64,000 nucleotides of DNA, from contig JADJLN010000008.1 in NCBI GenBank assembly GCA_016710115.1, forward strand, positions 163,008 through 227,007, in the 5' to 3' direction. The notes beneath the pieces were generated by a model. It was not told where the DNA came from and did not search any database. It was given only the letters and a program-made list of their open reading frames with translations. This DNA comes from Saprospiraceae bacterium. Lineage in GTDB: Bacteria; Bacteroidota; Bacteroidia; Chitinophagales; Saprospiraceae. Shown here piece by piece: positions 32,137 through 42,428 of this stretch (its first letter is position 1; each line of letters begins with the position of its first letter). The translations under genes were made by a program, and so were the position numbers.

Positions 32137-32970
32137 TCAGGGGGCCAGGAAGATGGACTCGGGTATCGCCGGGATAAGGTGTAAATCCGATGCCTGGCCG
32201 TACATTCCCGTCACCGCTTCCCGACCGCGTTGTCCAAGATCCTCTGTAAATGCATTGACGTACAGTTGGATATGTTGTCTGATTACGTCAGGTGCCATTT
32301 CCTGAGCATGACACCGGATGAAGTCCGTACTTGCTTCGGGATGCGCCCAGCCGAAACGAACAGATTCGCCAATCGCTTGCTCGATTGCAAGTTTGAGGTC
32401 CAATGAAAGATCACGACGAACAAATATGCCTCCCAGCGGAATAGGCAATCCGGTCTTTTCCTCCCAATAGGCTCCCAGATCTTTGATTTGTATCAATCCT
32501 TTGTCCATATAGGTAAAGCGATTTTCATGGATAATGACACCTGCATCCACTTCTCCGTTCAATATAGCATTCTCGATATCTGAAAAAACAATGGTTCGGG
32601 TATTTTTCGCCTCCGGGTAGGCCATTTTGAACAGGAAATGAGCCGTAGTCAACTCGCCGGGAATAGCGATCACAGAATCCCGGATCTGCTCGTCGGTCAG
32701 GAATGACCGGGCAATCAGCAAAGGTCCGCAACCAAATCCGAGGGCCGAACCGGTGTTGAGCAACTGGTACAGATGAGCACAATAGGCATATGCATGAAAG
32801 GAAAGCTTGGTCACATCCAGCTGTCCGGTCAAGGCCAGCTGGTTCAACGACTCCACATCCTCCATGTGCGGTTCCCAATGTACCTTTGGTCCTTCAACCA
32901 GCTTGTGGAGGAGTGCGTGAAAAAGAAACGTGTCATTCGGACACGGTGAAAATCCCAAACGCAATTTCAT
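32137..32970 (-). CDS. mqnD: 1,4-dihydroxy-6-naphthoate synthase (futalosine pathway)
   Basis: Cytosolic lyase that converts cyclic dehypoxanthine futalosine to 1,4-dihydroxy-6-naphthoate in the alternative menaquinone pathway. The 277-residue protein has a periplasmic-binding-protein-like fold with the family opening LRLGFSPCPNDTFLFHALLH, DVTKLSFHAYAY, LGFGCGPLLIAR, PGELTTAHFLFKMAYP and AGVIIHENRFTY. The open frame extends upstream to 33171, but the ATG at 32970 matches the family start and avoids the divergent RluA-type gene. Intact. Other mqn genes are not in the window. Menaquinone is consistent with the respiratory oxidase subunit at 62 kb. Confidence 0.94.
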   Translation of the reverse strand: MKLRLGFSPCPNDTFLFHALLHKLVEGPKVHWEPHMEDVESLNQLALTGQLDVTKLSFHAYAYCAHLYQLLNTGSALGFGCGPLLIARSFLTDEQIRDSVIAIPGELTTAHFLFKMAYPEAKNTRTIVFSDIENAILNGEVDAGVIIHENRFTYMDKGLIQIKDLGAYWEEKTGLPIPLGGIFVRRDLSLDLKLAIEQAIGESVRFGWAHPEASTDFIRCHAQEMAPDVIRQHIQLYVNAFTEDLGQRGREAVTGMYGQASDLHLIPAIPESIFLAP

Positions 32971-32988
32971 GAGGCCAAGATCAGGAAA

Positions 32989-33711
32989 ATGAAACAGATG
33001 GTATCCCCCCAGGTCATTTTTGAAGATAATCATCTGCTTGCCCTGAACAAGCCGGCAGGCATGCTGGTTCATGCTGATATTACTGGCGATGCGACCCTGG
33101 AGGATTGGGGGAAGAATTATATCCGGCATCAATACAACAAACAGGGGAATATTTTTCTGACCCCCTGTCACAGGCTGGATCGTCCAGTGAGTGGAATCTG
33201 CCTTTTTGCACGGACAAGCAAATCCCTCCCCCGGATCCAGGAACTGTTTCGACTCCGGGAAGTCAAGAAGGTGTATTATGCCATTGTTTCAACACGACCT
33301 GAAAAATTGCAGGGCACTCTCGAACATTATATTGATAAGGGGGAAGCAGGCCAACCCGTAAAAGCATTGACGCGTCCGAGCCGCCGGCACCCGAAAGCGA
33401 AACATGCGACCTTGCGGTATGAGCTGGCTGCAGAGATGGATCAACTGTTTCTGTTACGTGTTGAACCGGATACCGGAAGGCCACATCAGATCAGGGCACA
33501 ATTGGCTGCTGCAGGCATGCCCATTCGCTGCGATCTGAAATATGGGGCTTCAATGAAACCTGATTTTGATGGCATCTATCTTCATGCCTGGTCACTGGGG
33601 TTTATCCATCCGGTGAAGAAGGAACCGATCATCATCACCGCTGACCCGCCAAACACGGTTTCCTGGAATAAACTTTCCGGATTCATGGAACACGATCGGG
33701 TGGAATACTGA
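32989..33711 (+). CDS. RluA-family pseudouridine synthase
   Basis: A 240-residue RNA-modifying enzyme of the RluA family without an S4 domain. It shows VIFEDNHLLALNKPAGMLVH, the catalytic Asp motif HRLDRPVSGICLFART, YYAIVSTRP and the L-x-V-x-P-D-T-G-R-P-H-Q-I-R block. Lacking an S4 domain it resembles TruC/YqcB-like members, but the RNA target cannot be assigned. The start may be 32989 or the ATG 9 bp downstream. Divergent from mqnD with 18 bp between the starts. A strong hairpin follows at 33785. Confidence 0.92.
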   Translation: MKQMVSPQVIFEDNHLLALNKPAGMLVHADITGDATLEDWGKNYIRHQYNKQGNIFLTPCHRLDRPVSGICLFARTSKSLPRIQELFRLREVKKVYYAIVSTRPEKLQGTLEHYIDKGEAGQPVKALTRPSRRHPKAKHATLRYELAAEMDQLFLLRVEPDTGRPHQIRAQLAAAGMPIRCDLKYGASMKPDFDGIYLHAWSLGFIHPVKKEPIIITADPPNTVSWNKLSGFMEHDRVEY

Positions 33712-33780
33712 TTCCACCAGGATTCAGGCCGAATGGATAATCCTTCTTTGATCATTTATCCATGCCTGGGGCACCAATTG

Positions 33781-33806
33781 AAAAAGGCCACCAAATGGTG
33801 GCCTTT
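33781..33806. terminator. Bidirectional terminator between the RluA-type gene and tRNA-Ser
   Basis: Perfect inverted repeat GGCCACC-AAAT-GGTGGCC (33785-33802), flanked by A4 on the left and T4 on the right, placed between converging transcripts. Confidence 0.8.
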
Positions 33807-33815
33807 TATGTGGTA

Positions 33816-33903
33816 GCGGAGGAGGAGGGATTCGAACCCCCGGTAGACTTTCGCCTACGTCGGTTTTCAAGACCGATGCATTCAACCACTCTGCCACTCC
33901 TCC
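33816..33903 (-). tRNA. tRNA-Ser (anticodon TGA)
   Basis: An 88-nt class II cloverleaf on the minus strand: acceptor GGAGGAG/CTCCTCC, discriminator G, anticodon stem-loop CGGTC-TTGAAAA-CCG giving TGA, long variable arm (GTAGGCGAAAGTCTAC), T-arm GGGGGTTCGAATCCC. CCA is not encoded. Confidence 0.95.
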
Positions 33904-33938
33904 GAGAGAAGGATGCAAAGGTAAGTTCCTCCGGTGAA

Positions 33939-34631
33939 TTATACTGTAATCTCATCCAGTTTACTCAAATCACGGACAAGGATACTTCGGCGGGTAAAAA
34001 AAATCAGATTGGATCGTTTGAGATCATTCAATACTTGCGTTACGGTTTGGCGGGAAGTGCCTGTTATACTGGCGATATCCTGTTGCGTGAGGCTGTGCTT
34101 GAGCAGAAACTCGTAGCCGATCCGCTTGCCCCTTTCTCTGATTGTACTCTTCAGAAATTCCACTACACGGGTACGTGCATCCTGTAGCATCAGGGAATCC
34201 ACGCGGTGTTCTGCCTGTCGAAGCCGTTGCCCGAGGGCCTGCATCAGCAGGATATTCAGGTGATAGTTGGATTCCATGGCCTTGAGTATATCACCGGTAG
34301 CAATCACGAGCAGGGTGACCGGTTCATTCATTGAAATCGCATAGTCCTCACGCTTTTCTTCTCCTGTCAGACTGAGCTCTCCGAAATAGGCAAGCGGGTG
34401 GAGGATATTGCGAATAATGTCCCGCTGATCATTGCCAAAAATACCAATCTTGACACCGCCCTCGATGAGGAAATAGACTTCATCCGAAGACTCTCCGGGC
34501 ACATAGATATAATGGTGACGCGGCTTTTTCACCAATGTAGCTGCCTTGGCCAGTGTCTCCACCGCTTCATCCGATAGATTGGAGAAGAAAGGGAATTGAC
34601 GGAGTGTCTGTACTTTGTTGTTGGCTTCCAT
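33939..34631 (-). CDS. Crp/Fnr-family transcriptional regulator
   Basis: A 230-residue regulator with an N-terminal cyclic-nucleotide-binding fold (about residues 14-125; YVPGESSDEVYFLIEGGVKI, PLAYFGELSLTGEEKRED) and a C-terminal Crp-type winged helix (LLKHSLTQQDIASITGTSRQ, TVTQVLNDLKRSNLI). There is no N-terminal cysteine cluster as in Fnr. The phosphate-binding cassette keeps F-G-E-L-S, but the following R-x-A of cAMP-binding Crp is not evident, so the ligand is uncertain. It lies downstream of the DRTGG ATPase gene on the same strand, 180 bp away; the AT-rich gap probably holds its own promoter. Confidence 0.93.
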   Translation of the reverse strand: MEANNKVQTLRQFPFFSNLSDEAVETLAKAATLVKKPRHHYIYVPGESSDEVYFLIEGGVKIGIFGNDQRDIIRNILHPLAYFGELSLTGEEKREDYAISMNEPVTLLVIATGDILKAMESNYHLNILLMQALGQRLRQAEHRVDSLMLQDARTRVVEFLKSTIRERGKRIGYEFLLKHSLTQQDIASITGTSRQTVTQVLNDLKRSNLIFFTRRSILVRDLSKLDEITV

Positions 34632-34810
34632 GGCTTCGCATTTGATAGGAAGACACCAATTGGGAGACCAACCCCTATGCCCACTGTTTAAAAATATGGC
34701 GAAATTTTGAATAATAGAATTATATTCTGAATAGATTCATATTTATGCTCATATATAATGCTTGAAGACAAAAAATGATGTCAATTCAAAATCTTATTTG
34801 GAAAATTCTT

Positions 34811-35938
34811 TTAATTTTTTTCTCTATTTTCGACGGGTACAGCCAATAAACGATCCAGATCGACGTATTGCCGAATCATTTCCTCAGCCAGATTGACCTT
34901 CCAGGGAGTCCGCGTGTTGATCTTCACTTCGATCCGGTTGATCTTGACGGCCGAACCGTAAGTATCCAGGTGTGTGCTGATCACGGGAATCCGATGGCGA
35001 AGAAGATAGTCCTCAACTTCATTTGTCATGGATATATTGCTGGAATGGGTTCCATCACCGGTAATGACGATGCCTGCCAACTGACATTCGGATTCACCTT
35101 GCGAAGCCTGGATCGCCATCATTTTGTGCACTGCTTCCGGCATCCGTTTACCGCTTGTTACCAACAGAACATTTTGTAATGACTCCAGTTCGTGAACCTC
35201 CAGCAGGGAAGCGGCCATAATTTCTTCTACCCGGTTGTCCATACACTCCGGATGCATCAGGACCTCACCCATGACAGCCTGCTTGATCGTGTCCATAATC
35301 GGATTTGCCAGATTGTGATCGTAGGGAAGAAATCCGAGAATGGGTGGCCAGTTTTTCTTCAGCTTCTTTTCCAGGTAGTAGCGAACCTTGTCAATTCGAT
35401 CGGATTGAACCTTGTTAATGATCAGTCCGGCAATCGGCACACCTTCCTGCTTGAACAAGGCTGTACTCAAACTGATCTGGTCAATCGTGCTGCCAATGCC
35501 TCCTTCGACAATGAGAATGACTTCTGCGTCAAGCATTTTGGCTACTTGGGCATTCGACAGATCAACCACACTACCGACTCCTGGGTGGCCGGTGCCTTCA
35601 TAAATGACAACATCATTCTCTCGTTCCAAAGTTGCAGCGGCATAGCGGATGCGTTCTTCGAAACTGTATCGTTCCGGATGATCGATATAGGCAGTTGTTG
35701 CTCCAGGCCCAAGGATCACTGGACTGTGCAATGCAGAATCCAGACTGAAACCCATGCTGGTAGCAAACAGAACAGCATCCTTATCTGCATAGTGATCCAT
35801 CCAGCCAAGTGCTTCCTGGCCAACCGGTTTGCAGTATCCAACGCGAAACCCCTTTGACTTGAATGCCTTGACCAGCCCCAGGGTAGATGTCGTTTTACCA
35901 ACATGCTGACTAGACGCAGCCACATAATATTTTACCAT
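34811..35938 (-). CDS. P-loop ATPase with DRTGG domain (Pta N-terminal-like)
   Basis: A 375-residue protein like the N-terminal, non-catalytic half of long phosphotransacetylases. Residues 1-230 form a dethiobiotin-synthetase-like P-loop domain (YYVAASSQHVGKTTSTLGLV, YEGTGHPGVGSVVDLSNAQV, VEGGIGSTIDQI). Residues about 235-350 form the DRTGG domain (LLVTSGKRMPEAVHKMM, LAGIVITGDGT). No acetyltransferase domain follows, and no pta or ackA lies nearby. Homologues are called AAA-family ATPase or cobyrinic acid-like synthases; the reaction is unknown. The start may be 35938 or 35944. Confidence 0.82.
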   Translation of the reverse strand: MVKYYVAASSQHVGKTTSTLGLVKAFKSKGFRVGYCKPVGQEALGWMDHYADKDAVLFATSMGFSLDSALHSPVILGPGATTAYIDHPERYSFEERIRYAAATLERENDVVIYEGTGHPGVGSVVDLSNAQVAKMLDAEVILIVEGGIGSTIDQISLSTALFKQEGVPIAGLIINKVQSDRIDKVRYYLEKKLKKNWPPILGFLPYDHNLANPIMDTIKQAVMGEVLMHPECMDNRVEEIMAASLLEVHELESLQNVLLVTSGKRMPEAVHKMMAIQASQGESECQLAGIVITGDGTHSSNISMTNEVEDYLLRHRIPVISTHLDTYGSAVKINRIEVKINTRTPWKVNLAEEMIRQYVDLDRLLAVPVENREKN

Positions 35939-36064
35939 CCGCAAAAAATTGTAGTCTATTCAGAATATTATTCCGTAATTATGCCATTGTCAATGTGATG
36001 TTTCAAAATACAGTTTTCATGGCATTTTCTGACTGAACTATTCGCAATAGTCCATCATTCTACC

Positions 36065-36072
36065 TAACTTTG
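36065..36072 (+). promoter_or_regulatory. Candidate promoter of the redoxin/SprB secreted protein
   Basis: TAACTTTG matches the -7 consensus TAnnTTTG, with TTCG (36041-36044) 20 bp upstream as a near-match to the -33 box; start codon 53 bp downstream. Confidence 0.5.
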
Positions 36073-36124
36073 TCTGTTGTTGTCTCCTTTATTTTACTGA
36101 AATATCACCACCAAATAGCATTGT

Positions 36125-38809
36125 ATGAAAACACTGTTACGTTCTCTAGTATTGCTCGCCTTCATCGGCTTAACCTTACCAGCTCACGCGGTATTGCCCG
36201 ATGGTAGCCATGCAGAAGACTTTACCGTGACAGACCTGAATGGTCAGACATGGAATCTCTACACTTTGCTCAACCAGGGTAAAACCGTCTACCTTGAATT
36301 TTCAGCAACCTGGTGTGGGCCCTGCTGGAACTACCATAGTGGTGGCCATATGGAGGGTCTTTGGAATCAATACGGACCAAACGGAACGGATGATGTCTTT
36401 GTGATCTTCATTGAAGCTGACTTGAATACGAATACCAACTGTCTGTATGGATCTGCCGGATGTAACAACTCCACCCAGGGAGACTGGGTAACCGGAACAC
36501 CATTTCCCATTACTGACCTCAATTCATCCAATCAGGGTATCAAATCAGATTATCAGATCACTTACTATCCGACGATCTATGCCATTTGTCCACAGACAAA
36601 GACGGTATATGAGTCCGGACAACGTACCAGTGGAGGACAATATGAATATGTTACCAGCTGTGCAATGACCTATGATCTGGTTGGTTCACAGAATGCTTCA
36701 TGCAATGGATATGAAGATGGCAGTATTGATATCGAGCCCGTTGGTGGCTACTACCCCTACTACTATGAATGGAGCAACGGCAAAACAACCGAGGATATCG
36801 GCGATCTGCCTGCAGGTACGTATTCCTGTACCATCAAGGATAAAAACAATGTTGAAATCGAAACAGTAGAAATTGTCATTGATGAACCAACTGCCGTTGA
36901 AGTTTCAGCGGAATTGATCACCATCGAATCTTGCCCTGGATACGGAGACGGGGCCATCGATATATCCTCCAGCGGGGGTGCAGGTGGTTATGGTTATTTA
37001 TAGAGTAATGGCAGTTCTCAACAAGACATTCAGGACCTCAACGCAGGTGATTTCTCCGTCGTGGTCACAGATAGTGATGGTTGCTTCAGGGAGGAAACAT
37101 TCTCCGTAGATGCCAATCCGGCACCTGTTGCTGATGCGGGAGACGATGGATACCTCAGTTGCCTGGAAACCATCGCGACATTGGATGGGACAAATTCTGA
37201 AAACTCTGGATGTTCTTACCAATGGACAACCCCGAACGGGCATATTGTATCTGGTGCCAATTCCCCAGTCTGTGACGTTGATGAACCGGGAGACTATTTC
37301 CTGCTGGTGACATTTAACAACACGGGTTGTTTCAGTGAGGATCAGGCTATTGTTCAACAGGACATTCAACTTCCTGCAGCAGATGCAGGTGAAGATGGTA
37401 CCTTGAATTGTGCTGTCAGCCAGATCAACCTCGATGGAACAAAAAGTGCCAACGGGAATGGCTATTCTTACTTGTGGGAAACTGTCGATGGCAATATCGT
37501 CAGTGGTGCTTCAACACCAACTCCTCTGGTTAATGCAGCTGGAACCTATACATTGACAATCACGAATGAAACCACCGGTTGCACCAACTCTGATGCTGCA
37601 CAGGTCGTCTATGACAACGGACCAGCAGCTCCGGAGTCTGGTTATTCGTATGTCGCTGCCAAGCAAAAGGTAACCTTTACCGATCAATCAAATGGCAATC
37701 CGACCACCTATTTGTGGACGTTTGGTGATGGCAACTCTTCCTCGGAACAATCACCAATCCATGAATACGTTTTACCCGGTGATTATGAAGTGTGCCTGAT
37801 CGTGACCAATCTATGCGGATCAGATACATCCTGTACTACGTTAACAGTAACTGCACCGACTGTATCTGTGACCGCTGCCGTGACAAATGCAACCTGTAAT
37901 CACAATTCGTCTAATGGAGGAATAGACCTGTCAGTTGCAGGAGGTACACCACCATATACCTTCCTGTGGTCAAATGGTTCTTCATCTGAAGACATTGCTG
38001 ACATTTCCGCTGGTACATACACAGTTGTTGTCACTGATGATAATGGTGAATCTGAAACTGTGGAGATCATTGTTGGATCAACCTATCAGGTCAATATTGA
38101 TGAGGCACTGGAAACATCACCGGTTTGTCATGGAGATGCCAACGGAGCCATTTCACTGAATGCATCATCCAGTGGTGGAGCCCTCACCTTTGCCTGGTCG
38201 CACGATCCGAACCTGTCAGGTAGTGTAGCAAACAATCTGCCTGCTGGCACATATACGATCATCGCAACGGATCCGAATAATTGTTCTGACGAAATCTCTG
38301 TTGATCTTGGTGAACCTGCAGCTCTTGCAGGTGAGGTAACCGTTCAGCATGCAACACCTGGTAACCAGGATGGAAGCGCATCATCAGCTCCTACAGGAGG
38401 CACTGCTCCATATCTATTCCTCTGGAGTACAGGTTCAACCGAGAGCTCCATCTCAAATCTTGCTCCTGGAGAATATACCCTGTCTCTGACGGATGCAAAT
38501 GGCTGTTTGACAGTTGAGGTAGTCACTGTACAGGAACTGACTTCAATCAAGGATATTGCCTCGTTGACAGCCTTTAGTCTGTTCCCTAACCCAGCCAGCC
38601 ATCAGGTGGTGTTGAATATGACATTCAACCAGCCCGAAGTATTGCAGATCAATCTGTTCAACGTATTGGGTGCTTCTGTTCTTTCCAGAACAGTCGCCGG
38701 TAATCAGATCAGCGAAACACTGGTTCTGGAACAGTTGACACCAGGTACATACTTCCTGGACATTCGTGCGCATGAAGGACGGATGATCCAACGCTTGATC
38801 GTTGAATAA
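36125..38809 (+). CDS. Secreted redoxin-SprB-PKD fusion with T9SS sorting domain (in-frame TAG)
   Basis: About 894 residues in one frame, broken by an amber codon at 37001-37003 (pieces 36125-37003 and 37061-38809). Order: signal peptide (LVLLAFIGLTLPAHA); a thioredoxin-like domain with FSATWCGPCWNYHSGGH; two SprB-type repeats; two Ig-like cysteine repeats (PVADAGDDG, PAADAGEDG); a PKD domain (TYLWTFGDGNSS); three more SprB-type repeats; a type A sorting domain (FSLFPNPASHQVVLN, TPGTYFLDIRA). The TAG stands where the other repeats have Trp (LWSNGSSSED, EWSNGKTTED, LWSTGSTES), so TGG is the expected codon. The protein should cross the outer membrane through the type IX system and stay surface-bound or be released. 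Confidence 0.88.
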
Positions 38810-38832
38810 TCACTGATCAATCACATTTTATG

Positions 38833-38869
38833 AAAAGCGCCTTCGGAATTCATTCCGAAGGCGCTTTTT
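38833..38869. terminator. Bidirectional terminator between converging genes
   Basis: Inverted repeat AAAAGCGCCTTCGGAAT / ATTCCGAAGGCGCTTTT with a 2-nt centre (38833-38868) followed by T on plus; it serves the secreted fusion protein and the S9 peptidase. Confidence 0.85.
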
Positions 38870-38896
38870 CATTGTAATTAGATAGATCAACGTTCG

Positions 38897-40979
38897 CTAT
38901 TCTCGAATACCTGCCAGATCAAGTAAGAATGCATATTCCATGGCAGTTTCCCGATGCCGTTCAAAACGCCCGCTGGCACCGCCATGACCCGTTTCCATAT
39001 TGCAAAACATCAACAATGGCTGGTCATCGGTTTTTTCTCACGCAAACGGGCCACCCACTTGGCCGGCTCCCAGTATTGAACCTGAGAATCGTGGAGTCCG
39101 GTGGTGACCAGTATTGCAGGATAAGCCTTCGACTCTACATTGTCATAAGGTGAATAGGATTTGATATATTGGTAATATGTCTGATCATTCGGGTTGCCCC
39201 ATTCATCATACTCGCCGGTTGTCAGGGGTATCGAATCATCCAGCATGGTTGTCACAACATCCACGAAGGGCACTGCAGCGATCACACCACGCCACAGATC
39301 CGGACGCATATTCATGACTGCTCCCATCAGCAATCCACCTGCACTTCCGCCCATGGCAAAGAGGTTGCTTGCATCGGTATAGCCTTCCGGATCAGGTACT
39401 CAGCTGCACAGATAAAATCTTGGAAGGTATTCATTTTGGTCAGTTGACGGCCGTTTTCATACCAGGGTCGACCGAGATCCTCACCACCGCGAACATGTGC
39501 TATGGCAAACGAAAACCCGCGATCAAGCAAACTGAGACGTGCAGAACTGAAGTAAGGATCGATACTGATCCCGTAGGAGCCATAACCATAGAGTAGTAAC
39601 GGACCCGGGAAATGCTCCTCGACATCTTTTCTGTAAACCAGTGAAACAGGAATCATTTGGCCATCCCATGATGTCGCCATTAACCGCCTGGATGCATAGT
39701 CTGATTTCCTGAATGAACCGATGACTTCTTCCTCTTTCATTAAGATCAACTCCCGGGAGACAAATACATAATCAAATGTAGATACAGGTGTCGTCATCGA
39801 TGTATAGACCAGCCTTACCCGATTGTGACCTGGATCAGGGTTATTCCCTAATTGAGCCGTGTAAGCGGATTCTCCGAAATCCACATGATGGTCCTCACCA
39901 CCATCCCAGGTCCGGATACGGATGTGACTGATCCCTTTCACTCGTTCCTGGATCACCAGGTGAGAATGGAACAAAGCCACATCCTCCAGCAAAATATCTT
40001 GACGATGAGCGATCATCTCGGTCCATGAATCCCGGTTCGGATGCTGTTCGTTGGCCATCATCAATCGAAAGTTCTGTGCCAACCAATTAGTCCGGATGAT
40101 AAATGTTCCATTGATGTGATCGAGATCGTATTCCATGTCACGTTCACGAGGATGGACAACCTGAAAATTTCCTGTTGGATCATCAGCCCGAAGAAAATGA
40201 CATTCTGAAGAAACAGTCTGTTCGGACGAAATCAGAATCATTTCCCGCGACGAAGATGGATAGACCTGGACATGGAAGGTATCATCCGATTCATGGAAAA
40301 CGAGGACATCATCCTTCACATCCCCACCTAACTGGTGCCTGTAGATCTGAAATGCGCGCAACGAGTCATCCTTCCTGGTATAGAAAAAAGTCTTGTTATC
40401 ATGCGCCCAGACGGCCACTCCTGTAGTGTTCGGAATATGTTCGCTCAATAACGTATTGGTCTCCAGATCGAGGACTTTCAATGTATATTGACGACGGCTG
40501 ACGGTGTCTTCACCATAGACCAGATATCGATTGTTCGGGCTGATGATTCGCCCTCCAATATGATAGTAGGCATGAGCTTCAGCCATTACATTCACGTCAA
40601 GAAGGATCGATTCCTCTGATCCGGGCTCGTCTTTTTTCCTGGAATAGATGGGATATTCTTTCCCTTCCTCAACACGGGTCAGATACCAATACCCATTCTC
40701 CCGAACCGGAACTGATTGATCTGTTTGCTTGATCCGGCTGGTGATTTCGTCAAACAACCGATTCTGCAAGGGTTGTAAGGGTGCCATGACCGCTTCGCGA
40801 TATTCATTTTCCGCCCGGAGATATGCCAAGACTTCTTCATCTTCCCGTTTGTTCAACCAGTAATATGGGTCGATTCGGGTATCACCATGCTTTTCCAGTT
40901 TTACCGGGCGCTTGTCGGCCACAGGTGGTTTAATGGGTATAGGTTTGTCCAGTAGTGGTGTATGACTTGTAGGTTTCAT
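38897..40979 (-). CDS. ptrB: S9-family oligopeptidase (oligopeptidase B type; two frameshifts)
   Basis: A serine oligopeptidase that cleaves short peptides after basic residues in characterised members. The main piece (39327-41033) carries the N-terminal cap and beta-propeller (DTRIDPYYWLNKREDEEVL, VPVRENGYWYLTRVEEGKEY) and the start of the hydrolase domain (LLLYGYGSYGISIDPYFSS, AHVRGGEDLGRPWYENG). The second piece (39010-39354) has the nucleophile GGSAGGLLMGAVMNM, the aspartate region and TTGLHDSQV. A third frame, ending at 38897, holds the catalytic His in ETGHGGASGRF. One G is missing near 39383 and one A in the run at 39031-39036. Joined length is about 694 residues from 40979. No signal peptide, so probably cytosolic. 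Confidence 0.92.
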
Positions 40980-41064
40980 ATTGAATATGGGGGCTTTACC
41001 TGACTGTTCCGGGAATGAGGGGTTCAGGTACAAGAGATGAAGATAAAATTCAGCTAACTTCGGT

Positions 41065-42262
41065 TTACCAGATCTGATGCATCGCCTTTTCGATCCGATG
41101 GCAGGCTTCGATCAGATCTTTTTCAGAAGCCGCATAGGAAATTCGGATGCATTGGTCATCACCAAAAGCGGAACCGGCTACTGTAGCGACATGCGCCTGA
41201 TCCAACAGGAATTCTGCGAAATCATTGGCATTTCGAATGGGGCCCAACGGAGAAGATTTCATGAAATAGGCACTGATATCCGGGAAAAGATAAAAGGCCC
41301 CATCCGGTTTGTTGACCTTCCATCCAGGCAATTTACTTAAGAGATCAGCGAGCAGATCCCGTCTCCGCCGAAACTGTTCCCGCATCGCCAAAGTCGGTTC
41401 CAAACCACTTTCCAAGAGCTGTTACGGCGGCCTTCTGTCCGAATGAATTTGCCCCGGACGTAAACTGGCTCTGGATCTTGCTGCACGCCTTTGCCAACCA
41501 GGTAGGACCGCCCATGTAACCCAAACGCCATCCCGTCATGGCAAATCCTTTGGCGAAGCCATTAACTGTAACGGTTCGATCCCGCATGTGCGGAATACTT
41601 CCGATTGAAAAATGCTTGCCTTTGAAATTGATGTACTCATAGATCTCATCACTCACCACCAGGATGTCAGGGTATTCCTTCAGTACTTCAGCCAACGCTT
41701 CAAGTTCTTCCTTTGCATACACCGTTCCAGTAGGATTACATGGAGATGAAAAGAGGATCATTCGCGTGCGGGCCGTTATCGCTTCTTTCAATTGGCCTGG
41801 GGAGACCTTGAAGTCCTGGTCGATGCCTGCTCCGAGCAGAACCGGCTTGGCACCGGACATGCGAATCATCTCGTAATAGGAGACCCAGTATGGCGTAAAA
41901 ATAATGGCCTCATCCCCTGGATCCAGATAAGCCAGCATCACATTGGCCAGACATTGTTTGGCTCCATTGGAAACGACAATGTCGTCCAGACCAAAGTGGA
42001 GGTCATTGTCTCTCGAGAATTTCTGCTGGATGGCTTTCCGGAGTTCAGGTAATCCGGGCACAGGAGTATACTTGGTAAAGCCCGCCTGGAGAGCAGCAAC
42101 AGCTGCATCCTTGATGTGTTGGGGAGTATCAAAATCCGGCTCACCCAGGCTCAGGTTGATTACCTCATGGCCTTGGGCTGTCAGATCTCTGGCCTTTTGC
42201 GACATTTTGATCGTCTCAGATTCGGCCATCTGCTTGACGAGAGTCGATAATTTGATCTCCAT
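41065..42262 (-). CDS. Aspartate aminotransferase-like PLP enzyme (one frameshift)
   Basis: Class I aminotransferase of the subgroup that includes thermophilic AspAT and aromatic aminotransferases. Piece 1 (41345-42304) has VINLSLGEPDFDTPQHIKDA, YTPVPGLPELRKAI, the PLP contacts NPTGTVYAKEEL and SDEIYEYI, and the PLP lysine in NGFAKGFAMTGWRLGY. Piece 2 (41065-41415) has the C-terminal domain (DGAFYLFPDISAYF, CIRISYAASEKDL) with the substrate-carboxylate Arg. Removing one base near 41410 gives TALESGLEPTLAMREQF and about 398 residues. The start at 42262 (MEIKLSTLVKQM) follows a good -7 element. Substrate preference is not determinable. Confidence 0.92.
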
Positions 42263-42301
42263 ATGGAAATTCTTTCCAGTTGATGAAATTGTATGGTGGC
42301 G

Positions 42302-42309
42302 CAAAAGTA
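42302..42309 (-). promoter_or_regulatory. Candidate -7 element of the aminotransferase gene
   Basis: TACTTTTG on the minus strand, matching TAnnTTTG, 40 bp before the ATG at 42262. Confidence 0.45.
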
Positions 42310-42428
42310 CACAGTTGAGATGAGGGTATAAAGATTTCCTATCTTGGCAGCCTTCGGTTTTGATCGTTCCTAACCTGAATCTTGTTCCGTACCAAGGGTG
42401 AAACCTTCATGATTATCCGCCTCGTTTT

